This document shows positions 1 to 6,964 of a stretch of DNA of 64,000 nt, piece by piece. The notes beneath the pieces were generated by a model, which searched no databases, was not told where the DNA came from, and was given only the letters and a program-made list of their open reading frames with translations. A program made the translations under genes and the position numbers. The DNA is from Lipingzhangella halophila. Lineage in GTDB: Bacteria > Actinomycetota > Actinomycetes > Streptosporangiales > Streptosporangiaceae. The stretch lies in NCBI RefSeq assembly GCF_014203805.1, contig NZ_JACHJT010000002.1, forward strand, positions 124,001 through 188,000. Direction: 5' to 3'. Position 1 is the stretch's first letter. Each line of letters starts with the position of its first letter.

Positions 1-774
1 GCACACCACCGTCCCGTCACTCGTCCGGCTCGCCGATTCCGCGAGAGCGGCCAGGTCCCGGTGGAACGCCCGCGCGCCCGCGTCGTCCAGCCGCTGCGCC
101 ACCTTGTACGTCGGCCCGTAGTGGGTGATGAAGAAGTCAGCGAACTGCTCCGGCGAGACGAAGCGCTCGGTGATCATGTGCTTGCCGCACTCCAGGTCGG
201 AGATCCCCGCCCCGAACAGCTCCCGGAGGGTGTCCTCGACCCCCCACCGCGGCGGCGGCTGAGCGCCGGGCGGCGGAGCGGCGTGCCGGCCGACGGTCGC
301 GAGCAGATCGCCCACGAAACCGCTCGGGGTCCAGCTCACGAGGCCGATCCGCCCTCCGGGGACGCAGACCCGTACCAGCTCGTCGGCCGCGCGCTGGTGG
401 TCGGCGGTGAACATCACGCCGATGGCCGACAGTACGTAGTCGAACGTGTTGTCAGCGAACGGCAACTCCTCGGCGTCGGCCTCCCGGAAGTCCACGGGGA
501 TACCCTCCGCCTCGGCGCGGCGGCGGGCGACCTCGAGAAGCGAGGGCACGTAGTCGATACCGGTGACATCGCAGAACCGGCGGGCGGCGGCGAGCGCCAC
601 ATGCCCGGTGCCGGTCGCGACGTCCAGTACCCGCGCCCCCGGCCTCAGGTCGGCGGCGTCGCAGAGCGCATCTGCCAGGGGCACGGTCAACCACGCGATC
701 TTGGCGTAGTCGCCACTGCTCCAGGTCTGCCGCTGCTTCGCCTTGAGCTCCGCCAACAGCGTTGTCTCGGTCAT
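1..774 (-). CDS. Class I SAM-dependent methyltransferase (3' end outside window)
   Basis: Read on the minus strand, an ATG at 774 opens 258 codons that run off the left edge, so the C-terminus is missing. The start is set by an AAGGGAG Shine-Dalgarno sequence about 7 nt upstream. The protein begins MTETTLLAELKAKQRQTW. It has a UbiE-like SAM fold: motif I VLDVATGTGHVALAAA near residues 48-61, an acidic post-I residue in VTGIDYVPS, a DAEELPFAD stretch, and a post-III segment LVRVCVPGGRIGLVSW. The substrate cannot be inferred. The next gene, 117 bp upstream in the same direction, is a second methyltransferase, so the two may be co-transcribed. Most relatives of this shape are about 270-280 aa, so only a few residues are probably missing. 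Confidence 0.85.
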   Translation of the reverse strand, partial: MTETTLLAELKAKQRQTWSSGDYAKIAWLTVPLADALCDAADLRPGARVLDVATGTGHVALAAARRFCDVTGIDYVPSLLEVARRRAEAEGIPVDFREADAEELPFADNTFDYVLSAIGVMFTADHQRAADELVRVCVPGGRIGLVSWTPSGFVGDLLATVGRHAAPPPGAQPPPRWGVEDTLRELFGAGISDLECGKHMITERFVSPEQFADFFITHYGPTYKVAQRLDDAGARAFHRDLAALAESASRTSDGTVVC

Positions 775-891
775 CGTGGTGCTCCCTTCGCGGTGAACAG
801 ACGGGTCCTTCGGGAAAGCCGGTACCTTCATGGGGCACCGGCACCCACCGCGGTGCGGTGCGTACCGGTGTCCTGCTGCGCGCCGACCGCG

Positions 892-1665
892 CTACGTCTT
901 TCGCGCGAGGACGCAGACGCTCTTCACACCGAACCGCTCACTGGCGCCGCGGGCCTGCTCCGAGAGGAACTCGTAGGGATTGGTCCGCATCACCTCGACC
1001 CGCAGTCCGGCGGCGCTCATGGCGTCCTGGTAGCGGTCCTGCTGGAACGCGCCTCCGATGCAGGACGCCCACAGGTCGACGTTGCCGACGATGCCGTCGG
1101 TGAGCATGGTCTCGGTCACGATGTCGGCCAGGACCATGCGGCCGCCCGGCCGCAGCACGCGGGCGGCCTCGCGGAAAACCCGGCCCTTGTCCGGGGCCAG
1201 GTTGATCACCCCGTTGGAGATCACCGCGTCGAAGCTCGCGTCGTCGTAGGGCAGCTCCTCGATACGGCCCGGCGTGAACGTGGTGGAGGCGGATCCGGCT
1301 TCGGCACGCAGCCGCTCGGCCTTGGCCAGCTGCTGCTCGGTCATGTCGATACCGTGTACGTGCCCCTGCGGCCCCACCTGCACAGCGGCGAAGAAGGCGT
1401 CCATCCCGGACCCCGAGCCGAGGTCGAGGACCTGTTCGCCTTCGACCAGTTGGGCCAGGTCGAAGAAGTAGCCGACACCCGCGAAGGACTCGACGGCCTC
1501 CAGGGGCACCTGGTCGAGAACCCCGGCGGGGTAGCCGAGCCGGTCGGCGAGGTCCCGGCCCATCTCGAAGTGGTACGCGTCGTGCGGTTTCTCGGCCACG
1601 GCCTGGTACATGCCTTTGACCTTGGCGGTCAGTTCGGTGACGTCGATCGGTACGGGAGAGGTCAT
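892..1665 (-). CDS. ArsM-like class I methyltransferase
   Basis: A 257-aa protein with SAM motif I VLDLGSGSGMDAFFAA (about residues 78-93), VHGIDMTEQQL, ISNGVINLAPDKGRVFREA and VLRPGGRMVLADIV. This run of motifs is characteristic of the arsenite methyltransferase (ArsM) family. In characterised ArsM enzymes three conserved cysteines bind As(III). Here the position after ISN is Gly instead of Cys and the motif I region has no Cys. Only the cysteine in LWASCIGGAF matches the family pattern. As(III) methylation is therefore doubtful, and a small-molecule methyltransferase from the same family is more likely. No arsR, arsenite pump or reductase is nearby. The ATG at 1665 is the first in-frame start before the family-like core and is kept on that basis. 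Confidence 0.8.
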   Translation of the reverse strand: MTSPVPIDVTELTAKVKGMYQAVAEKPHDAYHFEMGRDLADRLGYPAGVLDQVPLEAVESFAGVGYFFDLAQLVEGEQVLDLGSGSGMDAFFAAVQVGPQGHVHGIDMTEQQLAKAERLRAEAGSASTTFTPGRIEELPYDDASFDAVISNGVINLAPDKGRVFREAARVLRPGGRMVLADIVTETMLTDGIVGNVDLWASCIGGAFQQDRYQDAMSAAGLRVEVMRTNPYEFLSEQARGASERFGVKSVCVLARKT

Positions 1666-2119
1666 ATCCGGCTCCCTGCCGTGTCAGACCACTTCGAGCG
1701 TGGTCCCGATGGGAACAGAGTTGGCGGGCCAGCCGCACGCCGGTGAGGTGTTCCGGACACATCGGCACAGCTCCGCGAGCTGCCCCCCGGTGGCGCTGGG
1801 CCTGGGACATCCGCGCCGGCCGTCCTAGGGCTTACGTGTTTGTCCCATGTCAGAGACGTTACGGAGGAAGGCCTGGAGGCCGCATCGGGGTGAGCCACCC
1901 AGATCGCCGCACGGCCTACCTACATCAGCCCTCGATGCCCCCTAGTTCACCGGCTTGGCGCGGCAGATCCCGCTGTTCCTCCAGTGGCCCCGCCCCCGGG
2001 CGGCCGTCTCACAGCGCTGAAAGACTTTCCGTCCGGAGCGTCCGTCCCGTTCCCCTGCTCAGTCGAGGATCGTCGGGGCGCCCGGAGACCGTGGTACGCG
2101 AGCGGCCCGGGAGGGTCTA
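1666..2119. other. 454-bp divergent intergenic region, no gene seen
   Basis: This lies between the methyltransferase start (minus) and hsdS (plus) and should hold both promoters. No open frame here looks coding, and no repeat or RNA gene was recognised. The only clear signal is the ribosome binding site CGGGAGG just before the hsdS ATG. A short stretch near 1830-1866 is less GC-rich than its surroundings and could contain a promoter. Confidence 0.4.
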
Positions 2120-3196
2120 ATGAGCGACTGGCACCGGACCACAATCGGCGATGTTCTGACCTTCCAGCGCGGGTTCGACATAACACGCTCCCAACAACGC
2201 CCGGGAAACGTTCCGGTCGTTTCCTCCGGAGGGGTGGCCAGCTACCACGACACCCCCATGGCCACGGGGCCCGGCGTGGTTATTGGACGCAAGGGAACCC
2301 TGGGAAAGGTGTTCTACCTGGCGTCTGACTACTGGCCGCACGACACCACGCTCTGGGTAAAGGACTTCAAGGGAAACGACCCCGGGTTCGTGTACTACTT
2401 TCTGCGGACCCTGGATCTCTTGGCAATGGACACCGGGTCCTCGCACCCGACATTGAACAGAAACCACGTGCACCCGCTCGCCATACATTGGACCTCACTC
2501 AGGAACCAGCAGGCCATCGCCGCTACGCTCGGCGCGCTGGACAAGAAGATCGCCACCAATGACCGGGCGCTGGAGACATCCCGGGAGTTGATGGAAGCCG
2601 TATTCCTGGGCGCGGCAAAGGAAACCCGGGAGGTCCGCAGGATCAGCAGTATCGCCGAGTTCCACAACCGGAGGAGAGTCCCCCTCTCCGCTCGGCACAG
2701 AAAGACCGTTCAGGGTGTCTACCCGTACTACGGAGCGGCAGGGGCGATCGACTACGTCAACGACTACATCTTTTCCGGCCCGCATCTTCTGGTCGGCGAG
2801 GACGGGACGGTGACCGAGGACGGAAGCCGGCCGATGACCCAGTACGTGTGGGGGGATTTCTGGGTCAGTAACCACGCCCATGTGCTTACCGGAACAGAGG
2901 TATCCACTGAGCTCCTGGCGGTTGCTGTGCGGACCGGCGATGTCTCCCCACTGGTGACCGGGGCCGCACAGCCGAAGCTGAGCATGCGCAATCTCAGCAG
3001 CCTCGAAGTGGCCCTCCCCCCGGCGGACAGCCGGGCCGGGGTGGCGGACTCCTGTAGTGCTCTCTGGGCCGTAGTCCGCTCTCGGACCGCCGAATCCCGC
3101 ACCCTCGCCGAGCTCCGGGACACCCTCCTGCCGCAACTCATGTCCGGAAAGCTCCGGGTCAAGGATGCGGAGCGCGTCGTGGAGAAGGCTGTATAA
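2120..3196 (+). CDS. hsdS: Orphan type I restriction-modification specificity subunit
   Basis: A 358-aa HsdS with the usual two target-recognition domains, each followed by a conserved helical region. Half 1 runs from DWHRTTIGDVLTFQRGFDIT through VPVVSSGGVASYHD, GVVIGRKGTLGKVFYL and HPTLNRNHVHPLAI to LRNQQAIAATLGALDKKI. Half 2 carries YPYYGAAGAIDYVNDYIFSG, LLVGEDGTV, QPKLSMRNLSSLEVALPP and a C-terminal helix ending in LRDTLLPQLMSGKLRV, the typical HsdS tail. In the enzyme complex HsdS selects the DNA sequence that HsdM methylates and HsdR cuts. Neither hsdM nor hsdR lies within this window, so the gene is orphaned or supplies alternative specificity to subunits elsewhere. The start is supported by a GGGAGG ribosome binding site. 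It is slightly shorter than typical HsdS (about 400 aa). Confidence 0.9.
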   Translation: MSDWHRTTIGDVLTFQRGFDITRSQQRPGNVPVVSSGGVASYHDTPMATGPGVVIGRKGTLGKVFYLASDYWPHDTTLWVKDFKGNDPGFVYYFLRTLDLLAMDTGSSHPTLNRNHVHPLAIHWTSLRNQQAIAATLGALDKKIATNDRALETSRELMEAVFLGAAKETREVRRISSIAEFHNRRRVPLSARHRKTVQGVYPYYGAAGAIDYVNDYIFSGPHLLVGEDGTVTEDGSRPMTQYVWGDFWVSNHAHVLTGTEVSTELLAVAVRTGDVSPLVTGAAQPKLSMRNLSSLEVALPPADSRAGVADSCSALWAVVRSRTAESRTLAELRDTLLPQLMSGKLRVKDAERVVEKAV

Positions 3197-3262
3197 CCGT
3201 CTTCGGGCCGGGCCCCATCGCCGAGTTCGCCCGGGTGGATGGTGCCCGGCGGCGGGCCGCGG

Positions 3263-3970
3263 TCAGCCGGCGCTCAGGGTGCCGTCCAGCACCAGCGCAC
3301 CGGTACCCGCCACGGCCAGCAGCACGGCGGCCCCCGCCAGCGCCCAGGCCGCGCTGCGCACGGTGCGCGCGCCGAGTCCGAGGTCGCGCAGGTACCGCAG
3401 GCCGCACAGGGCCAGGCAGACACCCATCGCCAGGAACCAGGGCTCGTAGAAGAAGATCTCCCACAGTGCCATGGCGGTACGGTCCAGGTTCTGCCACACG
3501 TCGGGGTACTCCAGCCGGACCAGGCCGAACAGGTCCAGGGTCTTGGTGGAGAAACCGATGAGCGCGTGCGCGACCGCGTACACCGCGCCGATGAGCGTGG
3601 GGAGCAGGCACAACGGGACCAGAAGCCACGCCGGGATCTGCTCGCCCGGGCGCCACGGGAACCGCCGGGGGATCGCGCGGACCCGCGGCAGCGCCAGGTA
3701 CAGGCAGGCGAGGCCGCCCACCAGGATCAGCAGCCCGGCCAGGTAGCTGGCCATCGCGAACACGTGCGGACTCTCCAACTGTCCGGGAATGCCGATCGTC
3801 CCGCCCGCGGCGTGGTAGAAACGGACGAACACCGCGTAACCCACCGCGAGCCCGAACCCCCACCACCCCGCTCCCCGCCAGGCGTTCCCCGCGCCGCTTC
3901 CGTCGCGGGCAGTGAAGAGGGCCCTACCCTGGCTGCGGGCGCTGTAGTGCCCGTAATGAAACACACTCAT
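3263..3970 (-). CDS. Polytopic membrane protein of unknown function
   Basis: About 235 aa with roughly five hydrophobic segments: WWGFGLAVGYAVFV, FAMASYLAGLLILVGGLACL, IPAWLLVPLCLLPTLIGAVYAV, EIFFYEPWFLAMGVCLALCGL and AAWALAGAAVLLAVAGTGAL. It resembles the small conserved membrane proteins of actinobacteria with a DUF3995-like layout, but I cannot assign a family with confidence. Two consecutive ATGs (3973 and 3970) are possible starts. It is convergent with hsdS and separated from it by 66 bp. Confidence 0.7.
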   Translation of the reverse strand: MSVFHYGHYSARSQGRALFTARDGSGAGNAWRGAGWWGFGLAVGYAVFVRFYHAAGGTIGIPGQLESPHVFAMASYLAGLLILVGGLACLYLALPRVRAIPRRFPWRPGEQIPAWLLVPLCLLPTLIGAVYAVAHALIGFSTKTLDLFGLVRLEYPDVWQNLDRTAMALWEIFFYEPWFLAMGVCLALCGLRYLRDLGLGARTVRSAAWALAGAAVLLAVAGTGALVLDGTLSAG

Positions 3971-4083
3971 CACGCCTCCCGAGTCGGTGTGTCACCCACA
4001 GACTCGCGGCCGGGCACCGGTCAGGTCCTCCCCCATGCGGGGTGTCCGCTTCCCCCGCAGGAGCCAAAGCCCTCGGCCGTCCC

Positions 4084-4929
4084 TCAGGAGACGCCTTCCG
4101 GCTCCCCCCGTACGACCGAGAGTGCGGTGTCCCGCTGGGCGTCCAGCTCCGCGAGGCGTGCCGTGAGCGCGGCCCGCACGTCGTGGTAGGTGTCGCTGCC
4201 CAGGGGCAGCCGCAGCGGCGCGGGTTCCCGGTCAACCGAGTCGATCATCGCCTGCGTCACGCGCGCCGGGTCGTTGGGAAGCTGGAACGTGCCCTCCTCG
4301 ACCGCCCTGCGCACAGCGCCCGCGGGTCCGGCGTCGTACTCCGACATCACGGGGGCTGTGCCGAGCGCACCGCCGAAACCGGTCGGGGTCGCCCCCGGCT
4401 CGGCGATTGTTAGCCCGATGCCGAACGGCGCGATCTCCTGGGCGACGGTCTCGCAGAACCCCTCGATCCCCCACTTCGACGCGTGATAGTAGGAGAAGTT
4501 CGGGTAGGCCGCCTGTCCGCCCGCCGTGGAAACCTGCAGGATGCGCCCGTGCCCCTGGTTGCGCAGGTGGGGAAGCACGGCGCGGATCACCCGGATCGAG
4601 CCGAGCAGGTTGGTCTCGACGACGCGGTGGATCTGCTCGTCGGTGGCCTCCTCCACGGCGGCGAAGACTCCGAATCCCGCGTTGTTGACAACGACGTCGA
4701 TGGTGCCGAACACCGCGAACGCCTTGTCCACGACAGCGGATACTTCCTGGGCGTCGTCGACGTCGAGTCGGGCGGCCCAGAGCCGGTCGCCGTGCACGGC
4801 CCGCAGGTCGTCCAGCGTCTCCGGCCTGCGCAGGGTCGCGGCCACCCGGTCGCCGCGGGCGAGCGCCTGTTCGGTCAGGAGCCGCCCGAAACCGGACGAG
4901 GTGCCGGTGATGAACCATGTCTTGGTCAC
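4084..4929 (-). CDS. SDR-family oxidoreductase
   Basis: A 281-aa classical short-chain dehydrogenase with an N-terminal cofactor motif WFITGTSSGFGRLL (TGxxxGxG), the NNAG motif in VVVNNAGFGVFAAVEEAT, catalytic Ser in ILQVSTAGGQ and catalytic Tyr/Lys in YYHASKWG. The Arg-containing ATLRRPETL following the first beta strands suggests NADP(H) preference. The start is a GTG at 4929 placed 6 nt after AAAGGA; an upstream extension to 5292 would run through the promoter and is rejected. The gene diverges from a merR-family gene, and its promoter has MerR-type geometry, so it is probably that regulator's target. The substrate is unknown. A truncated paralogue of its C-terminal part lies at about 49519-49788. 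Confidence 0.9.
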   Translation of the reverse strand: MTKTWFITGTSSGFGRLLTEQALARGDRVAATLRRPETLDDLRAVHGDRLWAARLDVDDAQEVSAVVDKAFAVFGTIDVVVNNAGFGVFAAVEEATDEQIHRVVETNLLGSIRVIRAVLPHLRNQGHGRILQVSTAGGQAAYPNFSYYHASKWGIEGFCETVAQEIAPFGIGLTIAEPGATPTGFGGALGTAPVMSEYDAGPAGAVRRAVEEGTFQLPNDPARVTQAMIDSVDREPAPLRLPLGSDTYHDVRAALTARLAELDAQRDTALSVVRGEPEGVS

Positions 4930-4958
4930 GTTGCGTCCTTTCGATCGCTGTACCCGTG

Positions 4959-4989
4959 ACGCTACGGATTCGAGTCGACTCGAAGTCAA
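4959..4989 (-). promoter_or_regulatory. MerR-type promoter/operator for the SDR gene
   Basis: On the minus strand a -35 element TTGACT (4989-4984) and a -10 element TAGCGT (4964-4959) are separated by exactly 19 bp. The spacer region contains a perfect 16-bp palindrome, TTCGAGTCGACTCGAA (4969-4984). A lengthened 19-bp spacer with a dyad inside it is the hallmark of promoters activated by MerR-family regulators, and a merR-type gene lies just across the intergenic region. Confidence 0.75.
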
Positions 4990-5007
4990 CTGTGTAGGCT
5001 GGGCTCC

Positions 5008-5430
5008 ATGACCGTCACCGAGGAGACGCTGAGCATCGGAGAGGTCAGCACCCGCACCGGGCTGTCCACCCACACGCTCCGGTTCTACGAGCAGGAAGGC
5101 CTGTTCGTCGATCCGGTCCGGCGCGACAGCGCAGGACGGCGCGTGTTCACTGCCCAGCAGGTCGAGTGGCTCCTGGTCTGTTCCAAGTTCCGCGACACGG
5201 GGATGTCCCTGCCCGACATCCGCTATTACGTGGAGCTCGTCCGCCAGGGCGCGGGCAACGAGGAGGAACGGTTCGCGGTGCTCCGGCGGCACGAGGCGAA
5301 GGTGCGTCGGCAGGTGGATGAGCTGCAGGACGCCCTCGGCGTGATCGAGGCGAAGGTCGCGCTCTACGCGCGCCGCCTCGCGGCGGATTCGGCCGACGAG
5401 CTGTGGCGCAACGGCCCCGAGTGCGCCTGA
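5008..5430 (+). CDS. MerR-family transcriptional regulator
   Basis: A 140-aa protein with an N-terminal winged HTH_MerR domain (SIGEVSTRTGLSTHTLRFYEQEGLF, residues about 10-34, then the RRVFTAQQVEWLLVCSKFRDTGMSLPDI wing/helix region) and a C-terminal dimerisation coiled coil (EERFAVLRRHEAKVRRQVDELQDALGVIEAKVALY). There is no metal-binding cysteine cluster at the C-terminus, so a metal sensor of the MerR/CueR kind is unlikely. SoxR-type Cys residues are also absent. It is divergent from the SDR gene and probably binds the 4969-4984 palindrome. The length is typical for the HMG-type small MerR regulators paired with oxidoreductases. Confidence 0.9.
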   Translation: MTVTEETLSIGEVSTRTGLSTHTLRFYEQEGLFVDPVRRDSAGRRVFTAQQVEWLLVCSKFRDTGMSLPDIRYYVELVRQGAGNEEERFAVLRRHEAKVRRQVDELQDALGVIEAKVALYARRLAADSADELWRNGPECA

Positions 5431-5634
5431 CCCGAACCCGACACTGCTGAGCCGCGCGCCACGGGAACCATTGGTGTCGCCGCTACGCCCCCGGTCATCT
5501 CGACTCCGAAGTGGGCTGGCTCCCGCAACACGTGCCGTGCCCCCTCAGTGTCGGCCAGCCGGGCCAGCCCAGCGTGCTGACGATGCGGTGGTCCAGCATG
5601 GGGTGCAGCAGGTCCAGGGCGTCGCTTCGCGCGC

Positions 5635-6963
5635 TCACAGGTCCAGGTCCACCTCGTCGGCCGAACCCGCCCGGGCGTTGCGCTCGACCTCGGCCAGCTC
5701 GCCGGAGTCGACCGTCAGACGGTAGTGCCGCCGCGGGTCGAAGTCCTCGACCTGGTCGACACGGTCGCACACGTCCACGAGCTTGCGCAGGAACATCCGT
5801 GGGGCGACGCCGACCCGCCCGCCGAGCTCGCCCGCGACCCCATCGCCCAGTTCCATCAGGTAGGTGTCGTCCACGCGGGACCGCACGCGCTGCGGCTGAT
5901 CGGCCCCTTCGGCGTGCAGCTCGCGCACGGCCGCTCCGAGCCGGTGCAGCTTATCCGGGTCGAACCCGGTGAGGCGGATCTGCGTGGCGCGGAGGTTGTC
6001 GTGCGCGGGGTCGGCCAGGAAGTCGGTGGCCAGCCGCTGGGCCAACGGCGGGAGCCGCTGGACGCCCTGCGGCCCGTCGAAGAACGCCGGGGTTCCGGTG
6101 ATGACCAGGTACAGGCCCGGGAACCGCCCGGAGTCGATCTCGTCGAGGAGCTGGCGCAACGCGTTGAGCGCCTTCTCCCTCGTGTCGGTGCGCGCCCGCT
6201 GCAGCGTCTCCAGCTCGTCCAAGACGACGAGCAGCCCCGGGTGGCCGCACCCCTGCAGCAGGGTCAGCAGTCCCTGCAGGGCCGCGAGCGCGCCGAAGTG
6301 GTCGAGGTCGCCCTTGATCCCCGCGTAGCGCTTGGCGGCGGCGGAGACATTGGGCTGCCCGCCGAGCCAGGCGATGAGCGCCTCGGCGATCGCGGCTTCG
6401 CCCGCCATCTGCGCCCGCTGGTAGCCGCGCAGTGCGGCCGCGAACCCCGGCGTGCTGCGCGCCACCTCGGCCAGGCGGCGCTCCAGCAGCTCGCCGACCG
6501 CCTCGGCCAGCGCCTGCTCGTCGGGGCCCTCGGACGATTCGGGAACCTCGCCCGAGTCGAGGACCTCCTCCTCCAGGGTGTAGACCCAGTTGTCGACGAT
6601 CTCGCGCAGGGCGCTGGGCGGCTGGGTGGCGGTGGCCATCCGCTCGGTGAGCCGCCGGTACACCGCCTCCAGCTTGTGCAGGGGTGTCTCGGTCTCCGAG
6701 ATCTGGATCTCGGTCACCGCGAAGTTCGCGCGTTTGGCCCGCTCCGCCAGCCAGCGGGCGAAGAACGTCTTTCCGGACCCGTACTCGCCGCGGACCGCCT
6801 TGAACCCGGCGCCCCCAGCCGCCGCGTTCGCCAGCTCCCGCTCGACTATGCTCTCGAAGCGCTCCACCCCGACCGCGAACAGGTCCAGTCCCGCCTGGGG
6901 GACGGTCCCGCGCCGCAGCGCGTCGATCACGTCGTCGCGCCGGACCGCGCTGGCCTGGGCCAT
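5635..6963 (-). CDS. brxD: BREX system ATP-binding protein BrxD
   Basis: A 442-aa P-loop ATPase with Walker A GEYGSGKT (residues 59-66) and Walker B LLVVLDELE (about 242-250), followed by LYLVITGTPAFFDGPQGVQRLPPLAQRL, which matches the BREX BrxD (DUF2791-type) family. BrxD occurs in type 2 BREX downstream of pglZ, and here the ATG lies 1 nt beyond the pglZ stop codon, implying translational coupling. Its biochemical role is not well established; it is an AAA+-like ATPase of the phage-defence complex. In canonical type 2 loci a helicase gene, brxHI, follows brxD. Here the next genes (MerR and SDR) are unrelated, so brxHI is missing from its usual place. Confidence 0.9.
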   Translation of the reverse strand: MAQASAVRRDDVIDALRRGTVPQAGLDLFAVGVERFESIVERELANAAAGGAGFKAVRGEYGSGKTFFARWLAERAKRANFAVTEIQISETETPLHKLEAVYRRLTERMATATQPPSALREIVDNWVYTLEEEVLDSGEVPESSEGPDEQALAEAVGELLERRLAEVARSTPGFAAALRGYQRAQMAGEAAIAEALIAWLGGQPNVSAAAKRYAGIKGDLDHFGALAALQGLLTLLQGCGHPGLLVVLDELETLQRARTDTREKALNALRQLLDEIDSGRFPGLYLVITGTPAFFDGPQGVQRLPPLAQRLATDFLADPAHDNLRATQIRLTGFDPDKLHRLGAAVRELHAEGADQPQRVRSRVDDTYLMELGDGVAGELGGRVGVAPRMFLRKLVDVCDRVDQVEDFDPRRHYRLTVDSGELAEVERNARAGSADEVDLDL

Positions 6964-6964
6964 C

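Noticed and set aside
61-1746. A 561-codon plus-strand frame over the two methyltransferase genes
   Set aside because: It is the complement of two clear minus-strand methyltransferases with SAM motifs and ribosome binding sites; its own translation is Gly/Arg/Val/Glu-rich with no domain.
2120-3196. hsdS as part of the BREX system
   Set aside because: BREX type 2 uses PglX for both methylation and specificity; hsdS lies on the other strand with three unrelated genes in between.
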